Positions 9,849 through 19,439 of a stretch of 64,000 nt of DNA are shown piece after piece. How positions within the stretch are numbered: the stretch's first letter is position 1; every line of letters begins with the position of its first letter. The notes under the pieces are model-generated. The model ran no database searches. It was not told the DNA's origin and was given only the letters and a program-made list of their open reading frames with translations. The position numbers and the translations under genes are program-made. Origin of the DNA: Cymbomonas tetramitiformis (taxonomy: Eukaryota; Chlorophyta; Pyramimonadophyceae; Pyramimonadales; Pyramimonadaceae); the NCBI GenBank assembly GCA_001247695.2, contig LGRX02030290.1, positions 62,001 to 126,000 on the forward strand, read 5' to 3'.

Positions 9849-12800
9849 GTGCGAGGTCCACTTGGTACATATTCAGCTTCCCGTCCTCTGTAAATATCCC
9901 CTGCGTGACGGAGTTTCTAGGGTACTGCCCTTCCATTCCTTTGGCCGGGTGTGTCCCTCCCCCAATATGGGAGGGCTGTTGTGGCGCTGTGGCGTCCTTT
10001 CCCATACCCTTTTCTTTCACGGCCTCCTGCTGGCTGAGTCTCGTGCCAAGGGTTTCCTCGTGTGTTACTGCCGTGCCCTCTCCAATGGTATTTACCAGTT
10101 CATTAGGGTGCCGTTGTGTAGCTTTTTGTTGTGGGGTTTTTATTACTTGTTGTGCCTTCCGCGTTTGTTCAACCAGCATGCTTAGCGCATCTAGTGTCAC
10201 GTGCATAGTCATCAGTTGGGCCCCTTCCATCTTTGCCATGCGGCGCATCTCGCCTGTCATGCGGCGCATCTCTCCGTGTCTTCGCATCCACTTATCTTGG
10301 TTTTTATCCTCTGTCGCCTGCCTCACCGCCTGCCTGCTTCTCACCAGTTGTGGCCTGTCATATTTGGTGCGTTGTACCCACCTACATGTTTTCCCCATCA
10401 CGTGTTCCCTCCAGTATCTCCTTCCTCTTTTGTGTGCATATGCGTGCTCCTTTCGGTTCGCTCTCAGATAATATGTGAGGCTCCTCCTGAAGCTCTCCCT
10501 TTGTTCCCCCTCTTCCTCTGTGACGAGCCACCTGGGGCCCCTTGTGGGTCTTTGCGGTATTGTTTCATGGTTTCTATTGTCCTTCCTTCTTAGCAACCCT
10601 TCCCCACCCTCACTTATTTCAGCTCCCTGTCGGGTTGTCTCTGCTGTCGCCATGCTCTTTGTCTGTGTATCACGCTCAGCACGTTTCCTTGCCGGTGCCT
10701 CATTTCGCCCTGCTGCTTCCGTCCTCTTGCTAGTCTCCTTGCAATCTGTTGTCTGTGTATTTTGTATTGGCTTTTGGCCCAGTCTTTTTCGTCCTTTCAT
10801 GTTACCTCTTGTCAGGACCGTGGTCATAGCGCAAATTACACGTATTACTTTATTCATCGCAACTTTATCGTGGGTACGGTCCGTCTTTTGCCAACTTTTT
10901 CCCCGTGAATTGTTTGCATTTCGCTCGTTCCGCCACTTTTCATGCGCTCTGCCCTTCGTGTCATTTTCCTTGTTACGCGTTACACTTGTGTGCGGCCTTC
11001 CTGTACTCTCCTTACTGCATTTTCTAGCCTCGCCCCTTTCCCTATATTTCTGTGTATCCCCCTGGGGTTCCCCCTGCAAATGTTTCGCTCCGGGGTCCAT
11101 TCTTGAAAAACTTCGTTTTCTTTCGAATTGCATCCAGCACAATTCGCTTAATGTCCAATGTCGTCCGTTCGCACTCTTTTTCATGCCCCTTCTGCATCTT
11201 GCTATCTGCAAGCATTGTGCAGAAATTTTTTGTCCGGTTTTGCCTTTATGTGCTTCTATTCCCCTTTCATCCTGTAGGTACACCTTCTCAGAATTAGGGT
11301 TTCTTCTCGTTTTCTTGTATATAGCCTCGCAGCTTGTTTTAATCGGCTTCTCACTTTTCAGTGTGTCTCGTGAGTTGCTATAATGGCAATTGTTCCCTGT
11401 ACACCTCTTTTGTTTTCGTGTCTCTCGTTCCGCATCGTTTTCCTCGTTACGCGTTACATACGCTTTCAGCCTCCTCACTCCCACCTTACTGCAGTTTTGG
11501 GCTCCGTTTTCCTCAGTATTTAGTTGTGTATGCCTTTTGAGTGTCCCTTCAAAATATTTGTCCATTTGGGTCGTTTTCGCGAAAGTTCGTTTTTTAACGT
11601 AGGGCTTCTGGAGCAATTCGCTAAATGCCCAATGTCGTCCGTTCATGCTTATTTTTATCCCACCTCTTTGTTTCACCATTTGTAGGTATTGTGCAAAATA
11701 TTTCTGTCCAATTTTGCCGACATGTGCCCCTGTTCCTCCCTTTTCCTGTAGGTATATCCCCTCCGGGTTAGGGTTTCCTCTCATTTTTCCGTATATTGCC
11801 GTATAAGTTGTTCCAATCGGCTCCTCATTCTTCAGTGTACCTTGTGGGTCATTTTCATGTCCATTATTCTCTGTGCACCTCCTTTGTTCACATGCTCCTC
11901 CTTCCTTATTGCCCCCTTTGTTACGCGTTACGTACGACTGCAGCCCTCTCGTAGCCTCCTTACTGCATTTCTGAGCTCCGTTTTCCTCAATACTTGTTTG
12001 TGTACGTCCTTTGGGTGTCCCCTCAAAATATCTGTCCATTTGGGTTGTTTTTACAAAAGTTCGTATTTTAACGTAGAGCTCCTGGAGCAATTCGCTAAAT
12101 GCCCAATGTCGTCCGTTCATGCTTATTTTCATCTCACCTCCTCGTTTCATCATTTGTAGGCACTGTGCAAAATATTTTAGTCCAATTTTGCCTCCATGTG
12201 CCCCTATTCCCCCCTTTTCCTGTAGGTAGGTCCCCTTCGGGTTAGGGTTCCTTCTCATTTTCTCGTGTATAGCCGAGTAGTTTGTTTTAATCGGCTTCCC
12301 GCCTTCCAGCTTGCCTTGTGAGTTGTTTTCATGACATTTATTCTTTGTGCACCCCCTTCGTTCACATGTTCCTCCTTCCGTATTGCCCCCATTGTTACGC
12401 GTTACATACGCCTGCAGCCTCCTATTATCCCTCTCACTGCATATCCGAGCTCCGTTTCCCTCAATATATGGTTGTGAACGTCCATTGGGTGTCCCCTCAA
12501 AATATTTACCCATTTGGGTGGTTTTTACAAAACTTCTTATTTTAACGTAGAGCCTCTGTAGCAATTCGCTAAATTCCGAAGGTTGCCAGTTCCCTCTGAA
12601 AATTTGTGTATTGCCTGCCCGTTTATAATACAGTCCCCCCAAGAGTTTTCCTATTGAAAATTTCATTGCTATTCCCCCCAGGGGCCTTTCAGTGCTCTGT
12701 TTGCCTAGGGTGGCCTTAGGGTTTCCCTCACCCACCTTGGTGTTTATTAGAGGGCTTGCTGTTTTACCTTTCGTTTTGCATATCTGTGTACACATTTGTC

Positions 12801-15800
12801 TTTTGTATATTCCCTCTACTTGTGCGGCATTGTGTGTAACTCCTGTGGTACCTTTCCCTTTTCTGTCTACTTTCAGTTCACAGTTGTGTGTTGTGCATAT
12901 TCCTTCTAAGCTGTCAGCCAGTTGAGTTACTCCCTCATAGTCTGGTATAGTGCTGGAATTATTGCTAAGTGTATTACGTTCAGTGCATCGAGTATCGTTA
13001 TGAACTTCACTTATCAGGTGAGCCTCGGGTTCGGAGTATCGTGGATTTGTGTATGCTCGATCGTCGGTTACACTTTTGTGAAAGCAGCTCAAGCAGGGGG
13101 ATTTAGTCCAGGTGATCACGGTGTGCCACACCCCACCCAGACCCAGGGTAAACTGGCAGGATGCAAGAATATTAATATCCCTTTCCCGGATGTACTTCCA
13201 GCCATAGTCATTACTCAGGCTGTTTACGTCCTCTGGTGCATGGAATAGAGCAAGATTACAGTAGGTCCCGTTGTGCCTATTCCCTTCGGGATGGTGTGCT
13301 TTCTTGATCTTTCTTCGCCTTAGGTCCTGCCACTGGGGCCTCTTGCTGCCGCTTTTATCACTTGATTTCCTTTGCACCCTTCTTGATGGCTTCCTGCGTT
13401 TTTCAACTCGATTTGTGAATATCAGTTGCTCTTTCCCAAACTCTGATTCGTGTGTGGATTTTTCGCAGCGTGAATATATTGAAAGTACGGTCTTTACCTT
13501 ACGGATCTTCTTGATGTGTAAGGCCTCGGCGGGGGTTAGGTCCATGTCCGTGTCGTTGTCGTCTCCGGTGTCGGAGTTCGGGTTCGCCGCTCCCCTCTTT
13601 CTGCCACCCCTCACCGCCGCCGTGCCCGATGCTGGAGTCTTCGCCGTCGCTCCGTTCATAGCGATGAGCTGCTGAAGCATAGCGTCAGCAACTCTGTTCT
13701 GCTTATCCGCCAGCGCCAGATGCTTGTCCTGCCTGGTCAGGACGTTGGACGTGAGGTCGATGACCTGCTTCACCCCCTTGTCGACGTTGTCGACGGATGC
13801 GTTCACCTTTTTCACGTTGTCCACCGTGTCTTTGAAGCCCTTCTCCACCTTTTCGCTGAGGCCCTTGACCTGATCGCCGAGGTCCTTGATGGCGGACTCC
13901 GCGTCACCCGAGACCTCAACCCGAGTGCTCGTGGCGGCCTTCACCGCGTCTGCGAAGGTGCCAAGTTTCGTTTCCAGCGCCTGGACCACCGCGTCTTCTC
14001 GGGTGATTCCAGTCGCGCGGGTCTGCCTTCCGCGGCGTCCCTTTCCGTTTCTGGAGTAGTCAGAGGGGCGGAGGTAGAAATACATACCCTTATGTACAAC
14101 ACCGATTTTTGCCGTGGAGTCCGCTTGAGACACGAGATGCTGGTATGCTTCTTCAGTGGCGATGAAAGTGTATAGCCGTCCTTTGTACAACTGACGGTAA
14201 CGGGCATAGCTTGCGATGTCCTTCGGGTTCGTGGCAGGGTATGTCGGGACTGCCAGTTGAGGTACAAGATGCGTTCCAGCGCCGAGGGTCTTCTTGAAGT
14301 AGTCACCGACAGCGCACACCAAAGCCTCCACGTCAAACTCCGGGTCGATGTCGTCCCCCCCGTCGACCACAACCACCTCTGTCTCTGCCTGCTTATCCAC
14401 CTCCTTCACCGATGCTACTCGCTGAACTTCGTAGTTTTCCAGTCCAGGAAATATCTCCGTCTTGTTCTCGATTCGCTGCGCTGCCTCCTCAGAGACCATA
14501 ACCAGCTTGACCCATGACGCTGACTTTACTGCCACCCTGCCCTGCAGCCTATGTCCCTTGAGCGCTGATTCCAGTCCTTCAACCAGGAGTAAGTCCGCCT
14601 CAAGGTCGTCGATGGTCTTCCCCTTGAGCTCGTCGCTGACTACGTGAAGCAACGCCCCACCAGCCGCCCCTCCCTTTGCAGAGGGGTTGAAGATTCTTAC
14701 CCTCGGAAAAGCGAGGTCCTCCTGGGTGAAGAGGTCGTAGCCGATGGGGTAGCAGTGCAGCGGGATGAGTGGGAGGGTCGTCGCAAGAGCGGTGACCGCG
14801 TACGCGGTGTCGGTGAACTTGATGTCTATGTTGCCCACTTTTCCTGCCGCAAATCTCGGTCTGGGAGGCTTTTCCCTGCAGATGATCTTTTTGTCCTCGC
14901 TTTCCTCGTGCAGTATCCGCAGCACAGTCTCGATGTGATTGAGCAACTCGACAGCCTCACTGGGATGCGCTCGGAGAGGTCCCACTGTAATGTGGTAGGT
15001 ATCATTCGGGAAGCCGTTCTCATCCAAGTTGCTGCCGTCAATTGTTGTACAGTTCTTGAGGAGGTTGTACCTGACATGGCCTTGTTCGTCGAGTACACCA
15101 TGCTGCTTTTCCAGAGGGTAGCCCCTTGCTCGCTTAGTGTACTTGAGCCGCGCATCTCCATAGTCCTTTGAGTAAAATTGTTCGAGCGCTGCCGAGTCAG
15201 TGACGGTTTTGTCACGTGCCTTGACGCTCTGGACTGCCTTCGCACGCTTCTGTGAGAACTGCGGACTCAGCGGGAGTGGTATTTTCGCCCCGTCCGAGAA
15301 CTTAGCCAACGTGGCAGGGTTCATCTCAGAAAACTCCTTTTGAATGGTGTGCATACTGCGCCTCTCCTCTGCCTCGCGGCTTTCGTCCATGCCAGCTGGG
15401 CCCCTTCCCCGCTGCTGCCATGTCTCTCTTCCCCTATTCTGCATAGCTGCTTTCGGTGAATATTTCGTGTGAACGGGTATCTGTACGCGTATCTCTGCGC
15501 GGAATTTTTTCCCAGGTGACTGGCTCCGAGAGGGGGTGAATTGGAAGTGAATTGCTGTACTTTCTCGCCTTTTCTCGTGAATAGAAGTGAATAAAGTGAA
15601 TAGAGTGAATTGCGGCTTTGCATGCACTATAAAATGCGGCGGAAAACACGACGCACTGCACAACCGTACCTTTTGCTTACCTGTATCGTCGTAGAAATCT
15701 TCATTTGTGCCGTTGGCGTCGCTCAAAACTTTGAAATTTAGTAGTAAGAAAATCAGTTGGGCTACATTTCTAAAAACCGTTGGACCCCGCGGCCTGCACC

Positions 15801-15810
15801 GGGGTGGCAC
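9775..15810 (-). CDS. Putative ORF1 protein of LINE element B with coiled coil and four internal repeats
   Basis: A 2011-residue open frame. The first 122 residues have a 5'-UTR-like composition; the more likely start is Met123 at base 15444 (MQNRGRETW) or Met142. An N-terminal half (to about residue 600) of mixed alpha/beta character is followed by a strong heptad-like region at about 600-730 (KDLGDQVKGLSEKVEKGF, then VDNVDKGVKQVIDLTSNV), a basic patch (RGGRKRG), a Cys/His-containing section, four diverged tandem repeats of about 158 residues, and a very basic C-terminal part. It runs into the protease frame near 9840, where LNMYQ aligns with LNMFQ of element A. A coiled coil plus basic regions fits an RNA-binding ORF1 or Gag-like protein. 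No named domain was recognised. Alternatively the N-terminal part could come from a separate gene fused at about 13.5 kb. Confidence 0.6.
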   Translation of the reverse strand: MPPRCRPRGPTVFRNVAQLIFLLLNFKVLSDANGTNEDFYDDTGKQKVRLCSASCFPPHFIVHAKPQFTLFTLFTSIHEKRRESTAIHFQFTPSRSQSPGKKFRAEIRVQIPVHTKYSPKAAMQNRGRETWQQRGRGPAGMDESREAEERRSMHTIQKEFSEMNPATLAKFSDGAKIPLPLSPQFSQKRAKAVQSVKARDKTVTDSAALEQFYSKDYGDARLKYTKRARGYPLEKQHGVLDEQGHVRYNLLKNCTTIDGSNLDENGFPNDTYHITVGPLRAHPSEAVELLNHIETVLRILHEESEDKKIICREKPPRPRFAAGKVGNIDIKFTDTAYAVTALATTLPLIPLHCYPIGYDLFTQEDLAFPRVRIFNPSAKGGAAGGALLHVVSDELKGKTIDDLEADLLLVEGLESALKGHRLQGRVAVKSASWVKLVMVSEEAAQRIENKTEIFPGLENYEVQRVASVKEVDKQAETEVVVVDGGDDIDPEFDVEALVCAVGDYFKKTLGAGTHLVPQLAVPTYPATNPKDIASYARYRQLYKGRLYTFIATEEAYQHLVSQADSTAKIGVVHKGMYFYLRPSDYSRNGKGRRGRQTRATGITREDAVVQALETKLGTFADAVKAATSTRVEVSGDAESAIKDLGDQVKGLSEKVEKGFKDTVDNVKKVNASVDNVDKGVKQVIDLTSNVLTRQDKHLALADKQNRVADAMLQQLIAMNGATAKTPASGTAAVRGGRKRGAANPNSDTGDDNDTDMDLTPAEALHIKKIRKVKTVLSIYSRCEKSTHESEFGKEQLIFTNRVEKRRKPSRRVQRKSSDKSGSKRPQWQDLRRRKIKKAHHPEGNRHNGTYCNLALFHAPEDVNSLSNDYGWKYIRERDINILASCQFTLGLGGVWHTVITWTKSPCLSCFHKSVTDDRAYTNPRYSEPEAHLISEVHNDTRCTERNTLSNNSSTIPDYEGVTQLADSLEGICTTHNCELKVDRKGKGTTGVTHNAAQVEGIYKRQMCTQICKTKGKTASPLINTKVGEGNPKATLGKQSTERPLGGIAMKFSIGKLLGGLYYKRAGNTQIFRGNWQPSEFSELLQRLYVKIRSFVKTTQMGKYFEGTPNGRSQPYIEGNGARICSERDNRRLQAYVTRNNGGNTEGGTCERRGCTKNKCHENNSQGKLEGGKPIKTNYSAIHEKMRRNPNPKGTYLQEKGGIGAHGGKIGLKYFAQCLQMMKRGGEMKISMNGRHWAFSELLQELYVKIRTFVKTTQMDRYFEGTPKGRTQTSIEENGAQKCSKEATRGLQSYVTRNKGGNKEGGACEQRRCTENNGHENDPQGTLKNEEPIGTTYTAIYGKMRGNPNPEGIYLQEKGGTGAHVGKIGQKYFAQYLQMVKQRGGIKISMNGRHWAFSELLQKPYVKKRTFAKTTQMDKYFEGTLKRHTQLNTEENGAQNCSKVGVRRLKAYVTRNEENDAERETRKQKRCTGNNCHYSNSRDTLKSEKPIKTSCEAIYKKTRRNPNSEKVYLQDERGIEAHKGKTGQKISAQCLQIARCRRGMKKSANGRHWTLSELCWMQFERKRSFSRMDPGAKHLQGEPQGDTQKYRERGEARKCSKESTGRPHTSVTRNKENDTKGRAHEKWRNERNANNSRGKSWQKTDRTHDKVAMNKVIRVICAMTTVLTRGNMKGRKRLGQKPIQNTQTTDCKETSKRTEAAGRNEAPARKRAERDTQTKSMATAETTRQGAEISEGGEGLLRRKDNRNHETIPQRPTRGPRWLVTEEEGEQRESFRRSLTYYLRANRKEHAYAHKRGRRYWREHVMGKTCRWVQRTKYDRPQLVRSRQAVRQATEDKNQDKWMRRHGEMRRMTGEMRRMAKMEGAQLMTMHVTLDALSMLVEQTRKAQQVIKTPQQKATQRHPNELVNTIGEGTAVTHEETLGTRLSQQEAVKEKGMGKDATAPQQPSHIGGGTHPAKGMEGQYPRNSVTQGIFTEDGKLNMYQVDLALEKLEEKPPGVNNYTGDTKTTKGK
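10870..12595 (-). repeat. Four diverged tandem coding repeats of about 475 bp inside LINE B ORF1
   Basis: The motif FSELLQxxYVKxRxFxKTTQM recurs at about 12585, 12107 and 11632, with a degraded copy (LSELCW) at 11155. Each unit also carries YVTRN, a Cys/His-containing stretch (CxxRxCTxNxxH), and NPN..YLQEKGGxGAH..KIG. Spacing is about 475 bases, which keeps the frame (158 codons). The fourth copy is the most divergent and shorter. Confidence 0.8.
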
Positions 15811-15835
15811 GCTGAGGCGGCTCCTTAATGTTTTA

Positions 15836-16673
15836 TCATTATGTTGTATCAGGAGCAGGAAATTGATCCTTCCTTGCTGAGGTGTAGTGAGCCTTGTACC
15901 AATTCATACCCTTGCACAGATACGCATACTGTACAGGCGGGTACCATATCTGTGGATAAATAAAAACTGCTATACTGCCTTTGCCAGACCGTGGTTTGTC
16001 ATTCGGATCTTATGGCCAGTCATTCTGAGCTGCCGGAATGTTCTGAGGTAGATGGAGTTGTGATCCTGAGTTGTGTTTGACATACATAACTAAACGAATT
16101 CACATTAGTACGTTGTCGAATCCATCTATGAAATGTTCGTCAGAGCGCGCGTACCGGACCGAAAAAGGAGTTTGGCAGATCGGGTGAGGATTTAAAGTGG
16201 ACTCATAGAGACCCTCCGATATCTCGTAAGCAGGGCCTTCTCCGTCTGCATTAAAACAAACCTTGGAAAATAAGGTTCTCCATTCGGCCTATGAACCTCC
16301 ATAGCAGCTTCAGGAGGGGAGGAAGGGGTGGATGCACTATATAAGGCCGTGGAAACAAGTACCCAATGGATCGAATCGTCGATCGGCAAGCGCAATATCT
16401 CTCCGTAACGTAAACCTCGGAAGATACCCTGAGCGTCACTCTGAAATACGAAACGCCATGCAATCAGGGGGGCTACATCCTAAGAACTGTAGGGCTATAT
16501 GCCTAAGGTGAGGGTTTAAAGTGGACTCAGCTCCCCCCGATATCCTAAAACATCTTGAGGGACGCCTCATCGGTGTAAGAAGACTGGCCAGTTCAACAAC
16601 AAAGACATCAAAGATATATACAAAGGTATGCACCCTATATTGTGAGGTCACAAAACTTCTAAGAGGGGAGATC
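15836..16673 (+). mobile_element. 3' internal region and polypurine tract of a TGTCAGGG-family LTR retrotransposon
   Basis: Near-identical by eye, in reverse complement, to 52690-53505. It ends in AAGAGGGGAGATC (16661-16673), a polypurine tract directly against the LTR start, as expected before a 3' LTR. No protein domain is recognised. Two GTTTAAAGTGGACTCA-like boxes (near 16190 and 16515) and a TATATAAGG (16338-16346) lie inside. The left limit coincides with the 5' end of LINE B. Confidence 0.65.
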
Positions 16674-17215
16674 TGTCAGGGATATGACCGATGACATATG
16701 TGTCATACATGTCATACCTGGCATACCTGTCATACGATGCCATGCCATGTCATATGTCATAATGACATACAGTCGTCGAGTATTGTCAGTACGGTCGACT
16801 ATGACATGTACAGTCATAATGTCTGTCATCCACCTAAGGTGAGTGACATCTGTCATCGAGAGGCCAAGTATATGGCATCGAGGTGGCGAAGCAAGACAAG
16901 TTCTTGAAGAACCGAAGGGTCCTGATAAGACGCGTCTTCGCTTCTAGCATGCACTGAACAGCATGCGAGCATCAATGGCTATATCGACCAGCCGATGCGG
17001 GAAGTTCACCCAGTGCTCTCGGGTTCACAACCCGATGGTGGTAACGCATGAGATGCGTGAGAGCACTGGAGTATATGAGGAGCATTGGGCTCAAGCAAGC
17101 ACTTCTGGTCAACAGACTGCTGCACTGTCTCATAACCCATCGGAATATTGCGTTTTGCTGTTACCGTTCAATAACAGCAGCGTCACACATACTGTTCGCA
17201 TAGCGAACCGTGACA
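16674..17215 (+). repeat. LTR copy 1 (3' LTR), TGTCAGGG family
   Basis: 542 bp, starting TGTCAGGG and ending GAACCGTGACA, so it has LTR-type TG...CA ends. The 5' part is packed with TGTCATA/ATGACAT words. A three-way-junction fold spans 17011-17068 and is followed by TATATGAGG (about 17073), a TATA-like element. Related copies are at 20873-21461, 52166-52689, 61384-61947 and 62347-62875. The downstream flank is the acidic coding relic, which this insertion appears to truncate. Confidence 0.7.
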
Positions 17216-17786
17216 AGCAGTGTACTCGAGTACCTCGGAGTTATCGGCATCGTCGTCGTCGTGCTCCTCCTCAACCTCGTCAGACCAGGTCTCAAGGGCA
17301 TCTAAATTTTCGTCGTGAGAAACGTCCCCCGTAGCTCCAAATGAAGCGTCAACATCGGTGCCATCAAATAAATAAACCTCGGGCTCGAGAGGAGCACTGA
17401 GTTGAGATATCCCGAAGCGGGGAAGCGAGACATCTGCTTCCGAGAAATATCCCTCGTCACTGAAATCGGACTCGTCCTAATACCCAGGGGGGTTTGGGGA
17501 CCCTACGTTTCTAGACGGGTCCAATACACGTGCTGAACACGTATTGGAGGCATATTGGAGGCATATTGAAGACGGTATGCTAATATCTGGACATTCCAAT
17601 ACACGTGTAACATATTGGCCAAACTATTGAACCGCGATCAGCCTGGACACAGCGAAAATGAGTACGCTAGCATGGGCACCCAAATGATGTCAGACTCACC
17701 CACTAACGTTCGCGTGGCGAAGTCATATTAGGTTTTCATCTCGCGTTCATATTCGCATTTATTTGAGGTTGCTCGGTTGTTAATTA

Positions 17787-18140
17787 TGTTTTCAGTAAAG
17801 GTTTATTTTGTGCTTTTCCGCTTTTTACTTAGTGTTGGCTCTTTACTTTCCTTTTCAGATTGGCTGTTTTCGAGGAGGGCGAAATGGAGGAAATCGACCG
17901 CCTCGAGTACAACGTCAACTTCAAGCATCCCTTCAAACATTCTAGGTTGATAAGTCCTTTATGTTTTCAATAGAATATTCTTTTGTGCGTTTCCGCTTTT
18001 TTACTAAGTGTTGGCTCTTTACTTTCCATTTTAGATCGGTTGTTTTGGAGCGAAGCGAGATGGAGAAAATCGACCGCCTCGAGTACAACGTCAACTTCAA
18101 GCATCCCGTCAAGCGTTTTAGATGAATACATTGATTTTAG
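17787..18140 (+). repeat. Two tandem copies of a 175 bp exon-like unit
   Basis: Each copy has a pyrimidine-rich tract ending TTTTCAG or TTTTAG, then a short reading frame: M-E-(E/K)-IDRLEYNVNFKHP. Copy 1 ends HSR before a GT; copy 2 ends KRFR then TGA. Coding bases are more conserved than the flanks. It looks like a captured and duplicated exon, but no family is recognised. Confidence 0.55.
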
Positions 18141-18389
18141 GTTGGCATCTTGCAAATAGAAAGTGCACGAGTAGAACATCATTTTGCGTATTGTAAATAG
18201 AAAGTGCACGAGTAGAACATTATTTTGTGTATTCGTTGGTATGATAAAATTTGATAGTCCCATTCGTATTCCTTTCTGCCTAGCTAGATACATGTTAATC
18301 GTAGTAAAGATGCTCGAGTGTTCCCTACTATTCTTATTTTGTTTATCTCGCATAGCATACGCATAGTGGAAACATAGTGAACACACTGC

Positions 18390-18985
18390 ATGTTGCAAAT
18401 GTGCAATATGTATGCTATAGGTCTATAATATATATCCAACATAGGCAACTTTTATTTTAATACATATGCAATAGGTCCGCAATATATATACAACATATTG
18501 AATTTGCATGTTCAATACGTATGCAATAGGTCCGCAGTATGTATCCAACATACTGAATGTTCCGTTTCAATACATATTCAATAGGTCCGCAATATATATA
18601 CAACATATTGAATTTGCATGTTCAATACGTATGCAGTAGGTCCGCAGTGTGTATCCAACATATTGAATGTTGACTTACAATATGTATACAATATGTGAGC
18701 AATATGTCTGCAACATGCCTTCATAGTGTTTGCGACATGCATGGTGCATGTCTCCAACCCTATACTACACATGTGTTGAAGGCATATTGAAATAACTCTC
18801 TGCATCAGAACTTCAATATGTCTCCAATACATGAGGGCTCACTGCAATACTATGTTGCACACATGTTGGAGCGCTTGCAGGCATATTGCACACATATTGT
18901 AACATTTTTTATTGTATTGAACATTTATTGTCAATACGCGTGCAATATGCCTGCAATATGTGTTCAATACGATGTATTGCACGCG
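18390..18985. repeat. Subterminal repeats built on CAATATG and GCAATAGGTCCGC
   Basis: Direct repeats of about 115 bp (two internally similar halves of about 58 bp) with AATAGGTCCGCARTATRTATC recur through 18400-18680. They are followed by many CAATATGT and TTGCACAC words in both orientations up to the right TIR. Arrays like this next to a TIR are typical transposase-binding regions; that role is inferred. Confidence 0.6.
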
Positions 18986-19439
18986 TCCAGAAACGTAGGG
19001 GGAGTCTTCATCCTCCTCATCTGAACCACCAGAAACAGCAAAATCCTCTGAACCGAAACTCTCGGAATATCGCAGTGCAGCTCCAGCAGCTGGGAACGCC
19101 GGCGGCTGCGAGTGGTAATGATGTATAGTCTCACGCTGCACAATAGTGCGAGCGCGCTCCCTTGGCTCAAAGCGAGCCAAGGGGGTCGGTGGTAAATTCT
19201 GCGGAACGAATGCTGTCTGCGTCGAGCCATTAGACCCGAGTTCAAGAACTGAAACATGGGTCGCAAAATCAAAAGAGAGCACAGAGGTGGATCGATAAAA
19301 TCGCACCACCAACCCCAACGCCCTCAGATGCAACATGAATCTGCAAAACAACCGGCGGAACATCCGGAAAATCGGTCCCAACCGAAACGTCCACGCCAGG
19401 GATAGGAGAAAATTCTGCCGAACCAGTCTGCTCTAAGGG

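Larger units (their letters stand above)
9153..15835 (-). mobile_element. LINE element B, 5' portion on the minus strand
   Basis: ORF1-like frame plus protease, colinear with the start of element A's polyprotein but clearly diverged in sequence. It stops where element A's 3' end begins. LINEs are normally truncated at the 5' end, so a copy that keeps its 5' part and lacks RT is best explained by insertion of element A into it. The rest of B should then lie left of the window. The 5' boundary falls near 15820-15845, where homology to an LTR-element internal region begins. Confidence 0.6.
17501..19000. mobile_element. 1.5 kb non-autonomous DNA transposon with TIR CCCTACGTTTCTRGACG
   Basis: The left end CCCTACGTTTCTAGACG and the right end CGTCCAGAAACGTAGGG are inverted copies; the match continues loosely into CAATAC. 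The interior lacks a transposase frame. It contains a duplicated exon-like unit (17787-18140) and a right half full of CAATATG/CATATTG words. The target duplication cannot be set because the flanks are G-rich (GGGGA on both sides). Superfamily not assigned. Confidence 0.65.

Noticed and set aside
17011..17068. Hammerhead-type ribozyme in the LTR
   Set aside because: The three-way junction lacks the conserved CTGATGA and GAAA core sequences.
16674..17215. TGTCAGGG elements as MITEs or DNA transposons
   Set aside because: TG...CA ends, a polypurine tract before two copies and TGGTATTC after two others make LTR the better reading.
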